Below, piece after piece: positions 39,036-47,764 of a DNA stretch of 64,000 bases. Within the stretch, counting starts at the first letter, position 1. Each line of letters begins with the position of its first letter. The notes below the pieces were generated by a model. That model searched no databases, was not told the DNA's origin, and was given only the letters and a program-made list of their open reading frames with translations. Both the position numbers and the translations under genes were made by a program. This DNA comes from Fragilaria crotonensis (lineage: Eukaryota > Bacillariophyta > Fragilariophyceae > Fragilariales > Fragilariaceae), in contig JAKSYS010000037.1 in assembly GCA_022925895.1 (NCBI GenBank), forward strand, positions 118,082-182,081, read 5' to 3'.

Positions 39036-40754
39036 ATGAAGAGAGGAAAACAACCCCCTTCATTCGACACAAGTCCTGGAGCAGTTCCTATCCACGGATC
39101 ACGCGCATCGCACGATTTAGACAGCCTCAGATCGCCCGCTGGAATGTTGCATGAACCGGCCAGCCTTCATGAAGAAGAATGCAAAGAGGACAACAATCTC
39201 GCCGATGTAAAAAGCTCTGACGCCCCGGAAGTTGGTGCGGTGCAGGGTCAGGAAAACCTTCCGATAGGAGAACCCATTTATGCGGAAGTCCATACGCCCT
39301 CCACCCCAAAACCACAGAAATGGCATGAACGGCCGTTGTATCGAACAATGATGATCGGGGGTTGCTTGTTGGCTATCCTTGTGGTCGTAGGGATTGTGTT
39401 GGCTGTGGTGTTCGTCACTCTGCCCCGACCTACAGGAGATACATCACCCCCAACACTGCCTCCATCAACGATGGCACCAACTCCTTCACCGGTCACGCAA
39501 AGCCCTACGGCTGTCCCAACCTCCTCTACGACGCCCGAAGAAATCGCGTGCAAGTTCATTGGACACCCATCCTTGGCTGACTGTCGAACTACACTCAGAT
39601 TCAACAGTTTCAACGGTGGCGACTCCACAACCGGAACCATTATTCCAAGTGAGATTGGACTCTTAACAAAGATGACCGCTTTGCTTCTTGACAAAAATCT
39701 TCTGACGGGAAGTATCCCATCTACCATTTCCCAGTTGACCCTTCTGACCTTCTTGTCGTTTTCTAACAACAAATTGAATGGGACTATTCCACCTTCACTT
39801 TCAAGCTTGACAAATCTTGAGCAATTGTGGCTCGATAACAATGTTCTAACAGGCACCATCCCTCCTACCATTGCAAACTTGGGACGGCTAAGGGCCTTGA
39901 TTTTCGATAATAATGACCTGAAAGGCAGTATTCCACCCTCAATTTCAAGGTTGGCAGAATTGTCTCAATTGTCCTTCAGTACCAATACCTTTGGAGGAAG
40001 TATCCCGGCTTCCTTGGGAAGTTTGACAAAGTTAACTCATTTGGACTTTTCCAAGAACGCTCTTAAGGGAAGCATTCCATCTTCTTTCGGAGGCTTAAAT
40101 CAGTTGACTGCATTAAGATTCTACAACAATACGTTGATAGGGAGCATCCCGGCTTCGTTCGCAAGCTTGACAAAGTTGGCCTTGCTGTGGTTCGACTCAA
40201 ATTTCATCACAGGAACCATCCCGTATTTTCTTTCTAAGTTGACAGACCTTGTCTCCTTGTCATTCACAAACAATCAACTAAGAGGGAGAATCCCGTTTTC
40301 AATTGCAAGCTTGACCAAATTAACCGATTTGTGGTTGAACCAGAACGCACTCACGGGAGGCATACCTTACTCAATGGCAAATATGACGAACCTGATCCTT
40401 GTGGAAATGTCGGAAAATCAACTGAATGGGACTATACCCGCATCGCTTTCAAGCCTGACGAGACTCACCTGGTTGAATTTTTATGATAACAAATTGGGAG
40501 GAACCATCCCGTCTCTCCTTTCGAAATTGACAAATCTAAAATCTTTGCAAGTTCAAGCCAACAACCTGATCGGAAGCATCCCATTTTCAATGTCAACGTT
40601 GACACATCTGACGTATTTGTCGTTGTCAACCAATGAATTGACGGGGACTATCCCGCCTTCGCTCTGCACGCAAGCCATACGTCTTTACATTGACTGTGGT
40701 GAAATTGAATGCAACTGCTGCAATGATGGTGCTTCTGGGAATTCTTGTGCTTAG
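39036..40754 (+). CDS. LRR membrane protein, paralogue 2
   Basis: A 572-residue homologue of paralogue 1. From the conserved ATG (MKRGKQPPSFDTSPGAVPIH) it has a shorter N-terminal tail, because the 18-residue repeats are reduced to DNNLADVKSSDAPE. The transmembrane helix is at about residues 106-130 (MMIGGCLLAILVVVGIVLAV). A Ser/Thr/Pro stalk follows, then the Cys pair around FIGHPSLADC, about 14 LRRs of the NxLxGTIPxSLSSLT type and the terminal Cys motif CGEIECNCC. The whole frame is intact. Juxtamembrane motifs GEPIYAEVHTPSTP and KWHERPLYRTMM are conserved among all three paralogues, including a Tyr in a YAEV context. That could be a phosphorylation or docking site; this is inference only. 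No output domain. Confidence 0.9.
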   Translation: MKRGKQPPSFDTSPGAVPIHGSRASHDLDSLRSPAGMLHEPASLHEEECKEDNNLADVKSSDAPEVGAVQGQENLPIGEPIYAEVHTPSTPKPQKWHERPLYRTMMIGGCLLAILVVVGIVLAVVFVTLPRPTGDTSPPTLPPSTMAPTPSPVTQSPTAVPTSSTTPEEIACKFIGHPSLADCRTTLRFNSFNGGDSTTGTIIPSEIGLLTKMTALLLDKNLLTGSIPSTISQLTLLTFLSFSNNKLNGTIPPSLSSLTNLEQLWLDNNVLTGTIPPTIANLGRLRALIFDNNDLKGSIPPSISRLAELSQLSFSTNTFGGSIPASLGSLTKLTHLDFSKNALKGSIPSSFGGLNQLTALRFYNNTLIGSIPASFASLTKLALLWFDSNFITGTIPYFLSKLTDLVSLSFTNNQLRGRIPFSIASLTKLTDLWLNQNALTGGIPYSMANMTNLILVEMSENQLNGTIPASLSSLTRLTWLNFYDNKLGGTIPSLLSKLTNLKSLQVQANNLIGSIPFSMSTLTHLTYLSLSTNELTGTIPPSLCTQAIRLYIDCGEIECNCCNDGASGNSCA

Positions 40755-42330
40755 TTGGTGATGAAGGCAGAATTACTACCTATCGCCTTATCCATCAATA
40801 CTTGTAGTAGGAACACGAAAAGTTATTTAAGATTAGCATATCCATTCACAAATTTTTTATTCACCTGAGCGCTTTTTATACCACGGAGTCGTTCGATAAA
40901 AGCACGATATCGCGCTTTTGGCCATGGTATCATCTGATCATGATGGTTGAAAGACTTCCTGACTTCGATCCACCTCCGCCCACTGAATGTTTGTAATTCG
41001 CGTCTCCCATGGCAATTGTATTCAGCAAATACGAGTGGATGGATTCCATCAAACCATCATTCCCCCCTCCAGACATTAGATACCAGAGATAGGTGTCAAG
41101 TTACATCCCTTTCGTAAAATTGACAACACAAAGATGCGGTTGCTCACATCCCACATCCGCTCGAAAATTCGGCAGTAAATTGAATCCATCTGTGAACAGA
41201 AAGAGGAGTGGTCTAAAGGCGAATTCGGCTGTATTTGCGTGTTCCTGAAGACACAATTCTAGCGTGTCGAACCGTATCCACCCTCTCGAGGGCACCGTCG
41301 TTTTAAGGCGTGTCCAACATATTTCAGAGATACTCATAACTCTCATGCAGCTCTAGTACCAAATCCATAGGATTAATTACACTGAGAAAAAGGCTGTTAT
41401 GTCAATGGTTGCGCGGCAGGAGTATCACCTCGTAGAATACATATATATATACAACAGCTCTTGAACTTGTCCACCAGAAACGTCAGCACTTCTTCCCATG
41501 TTGAGCTTCTTCTTCGGTTCCTTTCTGTAGAGGTCTCTTTTCCGTCTTACCAGCGCTGCTGGACTTTCACTAATGTTTCCCGATCGTGATCTGAATTCAT
41601 GGTAAACGTTGATTGATTGAACGCTGTCCTTCGATCCATAGCAAGTTCTTCTTGGCAAACCGGGAATGTATGCGAGAGAAAGAAACTACCAGCACCGTGA
41701 TCTCCATGGTCAAGCGCGTCACCCGGCTCTAACCCACCTGCTTCTGCAATGGCCTACCCTCTAATTCGCAGCATTTCTAAATAGCGCCAGGTGGTCTTCT
41801 CAAACCTTGTCTTCAAAATCACACATCATTCCGCCAGCATACTAGACCGCAGCGTCGATGGTCGTCTCTGTCGAGGAATACTTATAATCGCAATGCTTCG
41901 GGCTCACATATGGGCTGATTGGATAAGTCCGCCAGTACGTCTCGGGCAATGCTGCTGGCAACGCCTTTTTCGGCAGCAATTAAGTGCGCAAGTTCATGAG
42001 CCAGTTGATGGCGCCGGATTCTTGTCGTGCGCCGCCACGAGGGGAATCAAATGTCTCGGTTGACAATCTGAAATATTTCAGCTCTGGCCTTATTATAGTA
42101 AAGTCGCTCATTCCAAGACAAGCCGACTTGACGCAACCACCATGTGACGTAGCTACCGGTAGAGTATGAAGTTCGACATTTCATATGGTCTCTCACCACC
42201 GAACCACCTACTTCCAAGTATTCGAATCAACTCTGCAAATGCAGTTGGTGCTCGAAAAAGAGGTGACGTTGCAACGCACGAGTTAGAGTGATACTGTTAG
42301 CGTGCATAGGCGTTGGTGGTAACACCTCAT
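40755..42330 (-). pseudogene. Shared downstream block with antisense gene relic, copy 2
   Basis: This stretch corresponds to 30281-31215 and 49520-51240. Shared landmarks include GTGTCGAACCG (about 41264), AACCCACCTGCTTCTGCAATGG (about 41730-41753, interrupted) and a final part with CTGCAAATGCAGTTGGT (about 42234). Minus-strand protein-like pieces are more broken here than in copy 1 (for example RGWIRFDTLELCLQEH, about 41290-41240). The ancestral gene is not recognised. Confidence 0.5.
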
Positions 42331-42560
42331 GGAAGCAAGGGCATTGAGTTGAGCATCTGTTGCGATGATGCGATATTGTATATTTTACCAGGGAGTAGAC
42401 CTACATGTTTTATCGTAGATCGTAGTAGCAAAGCGCACTTTCCAGCTGAAAAAGTATCATAATAACAAAAAAGTGTTGTATATTAATCTGGGATTGGAAG
42501 TAAATAACCACCGGTACCGGTAACGAAATACCGACGGTATTATACTGTACCACTACCGTG

Positions 42561-43017
42561 ATTTTTAAAAGGGGAATTTGCAATTTAGTCCATAAATAAG
42601 TTTAAAGATTATAAAGTACAATGACCCTCTATCTATCTAGTTTTGTACGTTATTGCAATATAGTACATTATGATTTCTAAATTGCATTGTAGTACACATC
42701 TTTTGGCCATGTTTGCTATCTAGTACATTTGTCTATTATATAATCCATTTCTCAAATGCAGCGCCTGCCACTCCAAGCTTCCACAGAAGATATCGTACCC
42801 CGTCCTGTAGACTAAACAAAAATCAACCATGTTCACCATGCTTTTATGGAGCCGTTCTTTGTCATTTATCTTCCCATGATAGCATCGATGGGTGCAAAAC
42901 ATTTCATTCTGATCCTGTCCATCAACCTCAACATTGGTCATAATTCGCTTAGGTGCAATACTCTTGTCACATTGCGTGATATCCATGGTGTGTCAAATTT
43001 CCTTGGAAAAACAATTT
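42561..43017. repeat. Left terminal inverted repeat
   Basis: About 457 bp, beginning near ATTTTTAAAAGGGGAA and ending near GGAAAAACAATTT. Matches the right repeat with only scattered substitutions; the open frames in it are mirrored in the other copy and look non-coding. Confidence 0.9.
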
Positions 43018-43144
43018 CAGTTTCGAAACAGTGTTGTACACAAATGCTTGTACACAGTATAGTGGAGGAGATCTTCATGTTCGAAAGCAGCCACACAATG
43101 GCAATTAAACCCAAGGGGACATTAACAACTCATCCACGACCACC

Positions 43145-43504
43145 ATGAAGAATACTGGCGATGAACGTAATGATTTTAATAAGGACAAGTCTGCTGATGA
43201 ACAAATTGTTCATGACAATTCCAATGAAGCCAATTCCAAGAACCCTGATGAAAACTACATCATCGAGGACGACGAGGACTATGGCAAGGTTGACATGGCA
43301 GAAGTCTTTCCAAACACTGATGACAACCCAATCGAGTACATCTACACCAGGGACAGCACTGGGAGAGTTATTTCGGTGGATTTGTCTCAAGGTACCTGCA
43401 ACGAGGTAGAGTTCATTCGCAGTCACGATGAAAATGGTGGCATTGTTGACGTGGAATGCCGCTTCAAGAAAACAGGAGAAGATGATACGACAGGCAACAA
43501 TTAG
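43145..43504 (+). CDS. Small acidic protein frame inside the Mutator-like element
   Basis: A 119-residue ATG-initiated frame. It is very acidic (MKNTGDERNDFNKDKSADEQ, EDDEDYGKVDMAEVF), followed by a more structured-looking part (NPIEYIYTRDSTGRVISVDL, GGIVDVECRFKKTG). It lies between the left inverted repeat and the transposase, convergent to the other genes. The opposite strand is also open over the same stretch (150 codons), but that product would be an implausibly hydrophobic Val/Ile/Leu-rich chain, so the plus-strand reading is preferred. No known family recognised. Confidence 0.5.
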   Translation: MKNTGDERNDFNKDKSADEQIVHDNSNEANSKNPDENYIIEDDEDYGKVDMAEVFPNTDDNPIEYIYTRDSTGRVISVDLSQGTCNEVEFIRSHDENGGIVDVECRFKKTGEDDTTGNN

Positions 43505-43731
43505 TAACCTAGATGCAGGACATGACAAGAAATGAAGTAACTCATAGTCTAGTAGTAGAACTATTTTTGTTACCTTCATCAAGCAACTACCATGCTGTGG
43601 TTACTCGTCTTGTGTTTCCTCTTGCATGTCAAGTGCGTCTTCTGCATCTATTTCGTTTTTATAATTCGTATTGCTCCTCCTTTCTTTCCTCGTCTTCTTC
43701 GTTTTCACGTTGCATTTCTTTGCCACGCTCC

Positions 43732-44945
43732 TCATCGTCGTTGTTGTTGTTTTCCTCGGTCTTCCTCAGGAAGCAATCTCTCGGTAGGCGTTTTTGGATT
43801 TGGACAAGTCCTCTTATTATGACCTCGGCGGCTGCAGTTCGAACAGATGATTGGAGAATCTTCGCCCATTCGGTATTCACTTCGATGACGAACTCTTGGT
43901 TTTGGGGCGCCCAGCTCCACGCTTTTTAACAATTGGCGGCAGCGTAATGCCATCAGATTTCAAAGAGTCGGTGCTTACCGGATAAACGTTCTGCTTGAGC
44001 GTTTTTTGCACGTACCCAAACTTATGATAATCACCCACAAGCTCTGATTGTATATAGGTCAAGTCGTAGCCTTTGTGAAGCCGATACACCGCCATTGCAT
44101 GTCGGCAAGGAATCATGCAGTCCTGCCATGCACCACATGAGCACCATTGTTGTTCTGGTTTTACCGTGTGTGCAAGTTAAGTTGCACATTTGGCACATCG
44201 ACACCAACAATTATATCACCAATATCAGCATCCTCAGGATCTCCATACTCCGGCGACACAACTTCAAAATGTCCACAGTCCTCCTCGACTTCTAGCACTG
44301 TCATTGAGGCTGCTTTCTCCCATCTTGCCTTGAGAAGCTTTTTCACTCTTGGCACAACATCACCACCGTCATGCTTGGAATACACCGTTCTCAGCTTGAA
44401 AGCTCTTGTACGCACCCCAACCTTTTTGTTACCATGGTGTCACGGTTGACGGCACGCCATGCTGTGTTGTACGAAACAACTTCGGAATCGTTCTTTCTGT
44501 TTGCCAGTGTTTTCACAACGTCACGGGCCGTGGGAGCAACATGCTTATTTTTGAGGACTTTAGTTATCGCATCAGTTAACATCTTGGAGGAATAACGTGT
44601 CTTCCATTTCCTACCATCGGCCGCGAGTGGGGGACGACAAACTTCAGCGTGGCGTGTCTTCATCCTAGAGACAGTGTACATACCATCACTCCTGCGCCTC
44701 GAGAAACGAATCTCAAATGGACAGTTGATGTGTTCCCTACATTGGTACACACGAAATTTTCCATTGATAGAACGCTTGATGCGCAAGTGGTTGCCAGTTC
44801 TTTGTTCATAGATTTCCACAAGAGGGTTGATGTGATCCATCTCTGCAAAGGAGTCAATTTTTTCCGCCATCACCTTGTAGAAGGTTGTGTCCGATGATGC
44901 ACCTGTTAGAGCACTGCTATCCTCGGTTTTGGAAGAAGTGGACAT
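43732..44945 (-). pseudogene. Mutator-like transposase, catalytic core deleted
   Basis: From the ATG at 44945 (an alternative is 45077) the N-terminal domain includes KRSINGKFRVYQCREHINC and MKTRHAEVC, a Cys/His DNA-binding module typical of MULE transposases. Next is a helical segment with SSKMLTDAITKVLKNKHVAP, ending at a stop at 44391. The next piece (FKLRTVYSKHDGGDV and KARWEKAASMTVLEVEEDCG, about 44400-44200) belongs after the catalytic domain in relatives, so about 300 residues including the DDE triad are absent. A frameshift near 44165 then leads into a SWIM finger (CSCGAWQDCMIPCRHA). After a second frameshift near 43910 comes a CCHC knuckle (CSNCSRRGHNKRTC). The product cannot catalyse transposition. 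Confidence 0.8.
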
Positions 44946-45047
44946 GGTGTTGATGACAAGAAGCTCATTTGAAAACCTTGTTGGGAAGTTGTTGTGCCTC
45001 GATAACCTGGTCAACGGCATCCGCCATGTCTTTGGACTCTTTGGACA

Positions 45048-45145
45048 CCTCGAGTCAGAGTCATTCGTTGTCATCATCTCTTCGGACTCCTCGGAGTCAG
45101 AGTCATTTTCTTTGACTCTTTCGACACCTCGGAGTCAGAGTCATT
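45048..45145. repeat. Three copies of a 19-bp unit, about 40 bp apart
   Basis: CCTCGGAGTCAGAGTCATT (first copy lacks one G) occurs at about 45048, 45089 and 45127, between the transposase and protease genes. On the minus strand it encodes NDSDSE-type acidic residues, so it may once have linked coding frames. Confidence 0.7.
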
Positions 45146-45248
45146 CCTCCTCATCGCGACGGCACCCTGCGGAAACGGAAACTCGCTCGCAATAAGCCGT
45201 TCGACGGCTTGCTGCAAAGAACCTGCATCTCTTCGGAGGCGAGACTAT

Positions 45249-46418
45249 CTATGGACGCATTGTCACACTCATTGTGTTCTTCTTCAACGGCTTTCCTGAT
45301 GGGGTTTTCGGGACAACCTCGGTCAGCTTCACCTCGGTTGTGCCATTTTTATCAACAACAATGTCGGCGTCAGAATTTGTCTTGACCTTCAACTCCTGTT
45401 TGACCTTCTTCACAGCAATCTTCTTTTTCTGTGATCCTTCTGCTGCTTGGATGTTTCTTGTTTTCGAGGGTGTAGATTTTCTTGTGGTTGCCATGCGAGG
45501 CGGAACACCTTGAGCACTATTCTCGAACTTGCCTGAGGAAGAAAGAAGGAAAGCACCCCTGAAGTATGTGCTGGTGGTCTCCAGCTCTTCATTGTCAACA
45601 TCGATGACCGTATTGACACCAAGACAATGCGACAATAATCTCCTTGCTTCTGTGACATTGCATTGTGCAAAGGAGTTTGGGTCAACAGGCTTTCGTTCCG
45701 CAAGATGCAAACACACAGCCACAGCAAATAGCCCACAGTCAAATCCGTTTTGTTGTTCCGGGCATGATTGGTAAAACACAGTTCGAAGTACAGCACCGTC
45801 TGATTGCTGTAGATGATGGTGCTCAGGTCGGTGCAGAACAAAGTTATTAACAAAGGTATTGACCTTCTGCACCAGTTTGGCTGCAGTGCTGCCACGAACA
45901 ACCCTCCTCGCATTTCGCTCCAAGGAATCATAGAACGAAACATGAGTAAAGAAACTCGAGCAATGCATAGAAAAATCAAAACAACCCACAAAGAAGTGGC
46001 CCACTTCACCAGGCGGATTCACCAATGGAACAATGAGACGATATGATTTCCCATTAGTTGAAGCCGGCTGTTCCATCACAAATTTTAGCTTTTCTCGAAG
46101 TTGCTTGATGGACTCCTGATTACTCTTCCACACCTTTATCTTCTTGACTTGAGCCCTCTTTAGTGATGCCGTGAGATTCATGGAGGATATGTATGTCTCT
46201 GCACCCAAACTTCCAAGAAGTGGTGCAAATGGATCCACATCAATGTCCGGCCGTATTCCAGCACGTTGAACGATTACATCAAGAAGATGAGTGCTGAGCC
46301 ATTGATCACGTTTCAAAGCGATGATGTCATCTTCAGTGGGAGTCAACAAATAGCCAAGGACACGAGGATCACCAGAAAAATGACCGCCATAAGGTTGTTC
46401 AACATTCATACTGGACAT
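45249..46418 (-). CDS. ULP1-type (C48) cysteine protease of the Mutator-like element
   Basis: A 389-residue intact frame; the ATG at 46418 (MSSMNVEQPYGGHF) is chosen because the reading frame upstream lacks another ATG. The N-terminal part carries LTPTEDDIIALKRDQWLSTHLLD (about 25-47), the substrate-side helix pair of Ulp1 peptidases. The catalytic set is visible: His141 in GEVGHFFVGCFDF, Asp164 in SFYDSLE, a Gln near 218-223 and Cys228 in NGFDCGLFAVAV. Family members cut SUMO or related ubiquitin-like proteins from targets. The C-terminal about 130 residues are Lys/Thr/Pro-rich and disordered, with possible nuclear signals (SQKKKIAVKKVK). Its intactness beside a dead transposase is notable. 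Its role in the element is unknown; protection from or evasion of SUMO-linked silencing is only a hypothesis. Confidence 0.88.
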   Translation of the reverse strand: MSSMNVEQPYGGHFSGDPRVLGYLLTPTEDDIIALKRDQWLSTHLLDVIVQRAGIRPDIDVDPFAPLLGSLGAETYISSMNLTASLKRAQVKKIKVWKSNQESIKQLREKLKFVMEQPASTNGKSYRLIVPLVNPPGEVGHFFVGCFDFSMHCSSFFTHVSFYDSLERNARRVVRGSTAAKLVQKVNTFVNNFVLHRPEHHHLQQSDGAVLRTVFYQSCPEQQNGFDCGLFAVAVCLHLAERKPVDPNSFAQCNVTEARRLLSHCLGVNTVIDVDNEELETTSTYFRGAFLLSSSGKFENSAQGVPPRMATTRKSTPSKTRNIQAAEGSQKKKIAVKKVKQELKVKTNSDADIVVDKNGTTEVKLTEVVPKTPSGKPLKKNTMSVTMRP

Positions 46419-46741
46419 TTGGCGGCCAAGTGTGCAAAGATACAATAATCGCTTCTCCTGTCACTTAACTCCTGTCACACCACGCCTGTCACAGTTCTTT
46501 GCTGCTTTCTTGTTGATACGTACTGGATGGTAGTACCCTATCAGACAATACGACAATGGTGGACCGTGGTAGGACAAAGGACAAAAGAAAGGAAAAGAGC
46601 TGAATGTTCTTTGTTGTTTGAAGTGGTGAGTGTCAAATGGATTTTGGCTGGATGATGATGTATAATAGTGGAGGGAAATTGAGGAGGCACCGTAGTATAC
46701 CTCTACATAAGTGTATACGGCCAAGTACTGATAGCGCGCAC

Positions 46742-47198
46742 AAATTGTTTTTACAAGGAAATTTGACACACCATGGATATCACGCAATGTGACAAGAGTA
46801 TTGCACCTAAGTGAATTATGACCAATGTTGAGGTTGATGGACAGGATCAGAATGAAATGGTTTGCACCCATCGATGCTATCATGGGAAGATAAATGACGA
46901 AGAACGGCTCCAAAGAAGCGTGGTGAACATGGTTGATTTTTGTTTAGTCTACAGGACGGGGTACGATATCTTCTGTGAAAGCTTGGAGTGGCAGGCGCTG
47001 CATTTGAGAAATGGATGATATAATAGACGAATGTACTAGATAGCAAACATGGCCAAAAGATGTGTACTACAATGCAATTTAGAAATCATAATGTACTATA
47101 TTGCAATAACGTACAAAACTAGCTAGATAGAGGGTCATTGTACTTTATAATCTTTAAACTTATTTATGGACTAAATTGCAATTTCCCCTTTTTAAAAT
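46742..47198. repeat. Right terminal inverted repeat
   Basis: Inverted copy of 42561-43017, in which the short frames are also mirrored. Transcription of the protease gene starts just inside this repeat. Confidence 0.9.
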
Positions 47199-47764
47199 GC
47201 CAAATAACTGGTTACCTGCGAGTTGCAGTATACCAACCACTAACCAGGATCCATGGTCATTTTCTACAGTACTGGTACTGAGTTTATTTGATAGTATTTT
47301 GAATTCCGGTGTTCGGGAATACCAGTCTGAATTTCTATAAATGATCTGTCTTGCGTCCTGCATCAGTTTGGGTACGGTTCGTTTCTGTACTGTAGTACTG
47401 CAGTGCACTGTTACTGTAGTGTTTTTGCTGCCATTATGGGTTTCGCATTAGAACGCAAGGAAATGACATCAAGGATGACGTCACAGTACTGACCCTTTCA
47501 CGTACTACCTACGGTGATACAGTACTCCAGTAAGACAGTAACATAGAGAGCGTCCTGATTGGTACGGCAAGACGTCGGATCCCAGAAGGCAAAACGCGTC
47601 GATTTGCAGTCGTGTAATATGTTTTTTAGCATGAATCCTACGCATTTTTGGAACTGGAGTTTACCTCAGTACAGAGTAAAAACCGTGTCTGCTCCTTCAG
47701 GCGACTCACAACGCACCGACATCGTAATTCGGAGCCTTCGTCACTAAATCGCAGTCCGGGCCTC
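47199..47764. promoter_or_regulatory. Upstream block of LRR paralogue 3
   Basis: Contains a copy (about 47480-47568) of the inner part of the 26972-27136 inverted-repeat element, without its full arms. It also has the AAAACGCGTC...CAGTCGTGT block (47591) shared by the three LRR genes. No separate gene is seen. Confidence 0.5.

Larger units (their letters stand above)
42561..47198 (-). mobile_element. Mutator-like element carrying a ULP1 protease
   Basis: A 4.6-kb element bounded by long terminal inverted repeats of about 457 bp (42561-43017 and 46742-47198). Inside, on the minus strand, are an intact ULP1-type cysteine protease gene, then the N-terminal DNA-binding part of a Mutator transposase fused by deletion to its SWIM and CCHC tail. 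A small plus-strand frame lies near the left end. Long inverted ends, a SWIM finger and the N-terminal Cys/His module identify the Mutator superfamily. MULEs carrying ULP1-like proteases are known in plants. The catalytic DDE segment is missing, so this copy cannot move by itself. No clear 8-11 bp target duplication was found. Confidence 0.85.

Noticed and set aside
42713-43020. Short protein-like frames in the Mutator-like element's inverted repeats
   Set aside because: They appear as mirror copies in both repeats and have no domain; better explained as repeat sequence than as duplicated genes.
43130-43582. 150-codon minus-strand hydrophobic frame
   Set aside because: Composition is extreme in Ile/Val/Leu with no topology pattern; it mirrors the more plausible plus-strand acidic frame.
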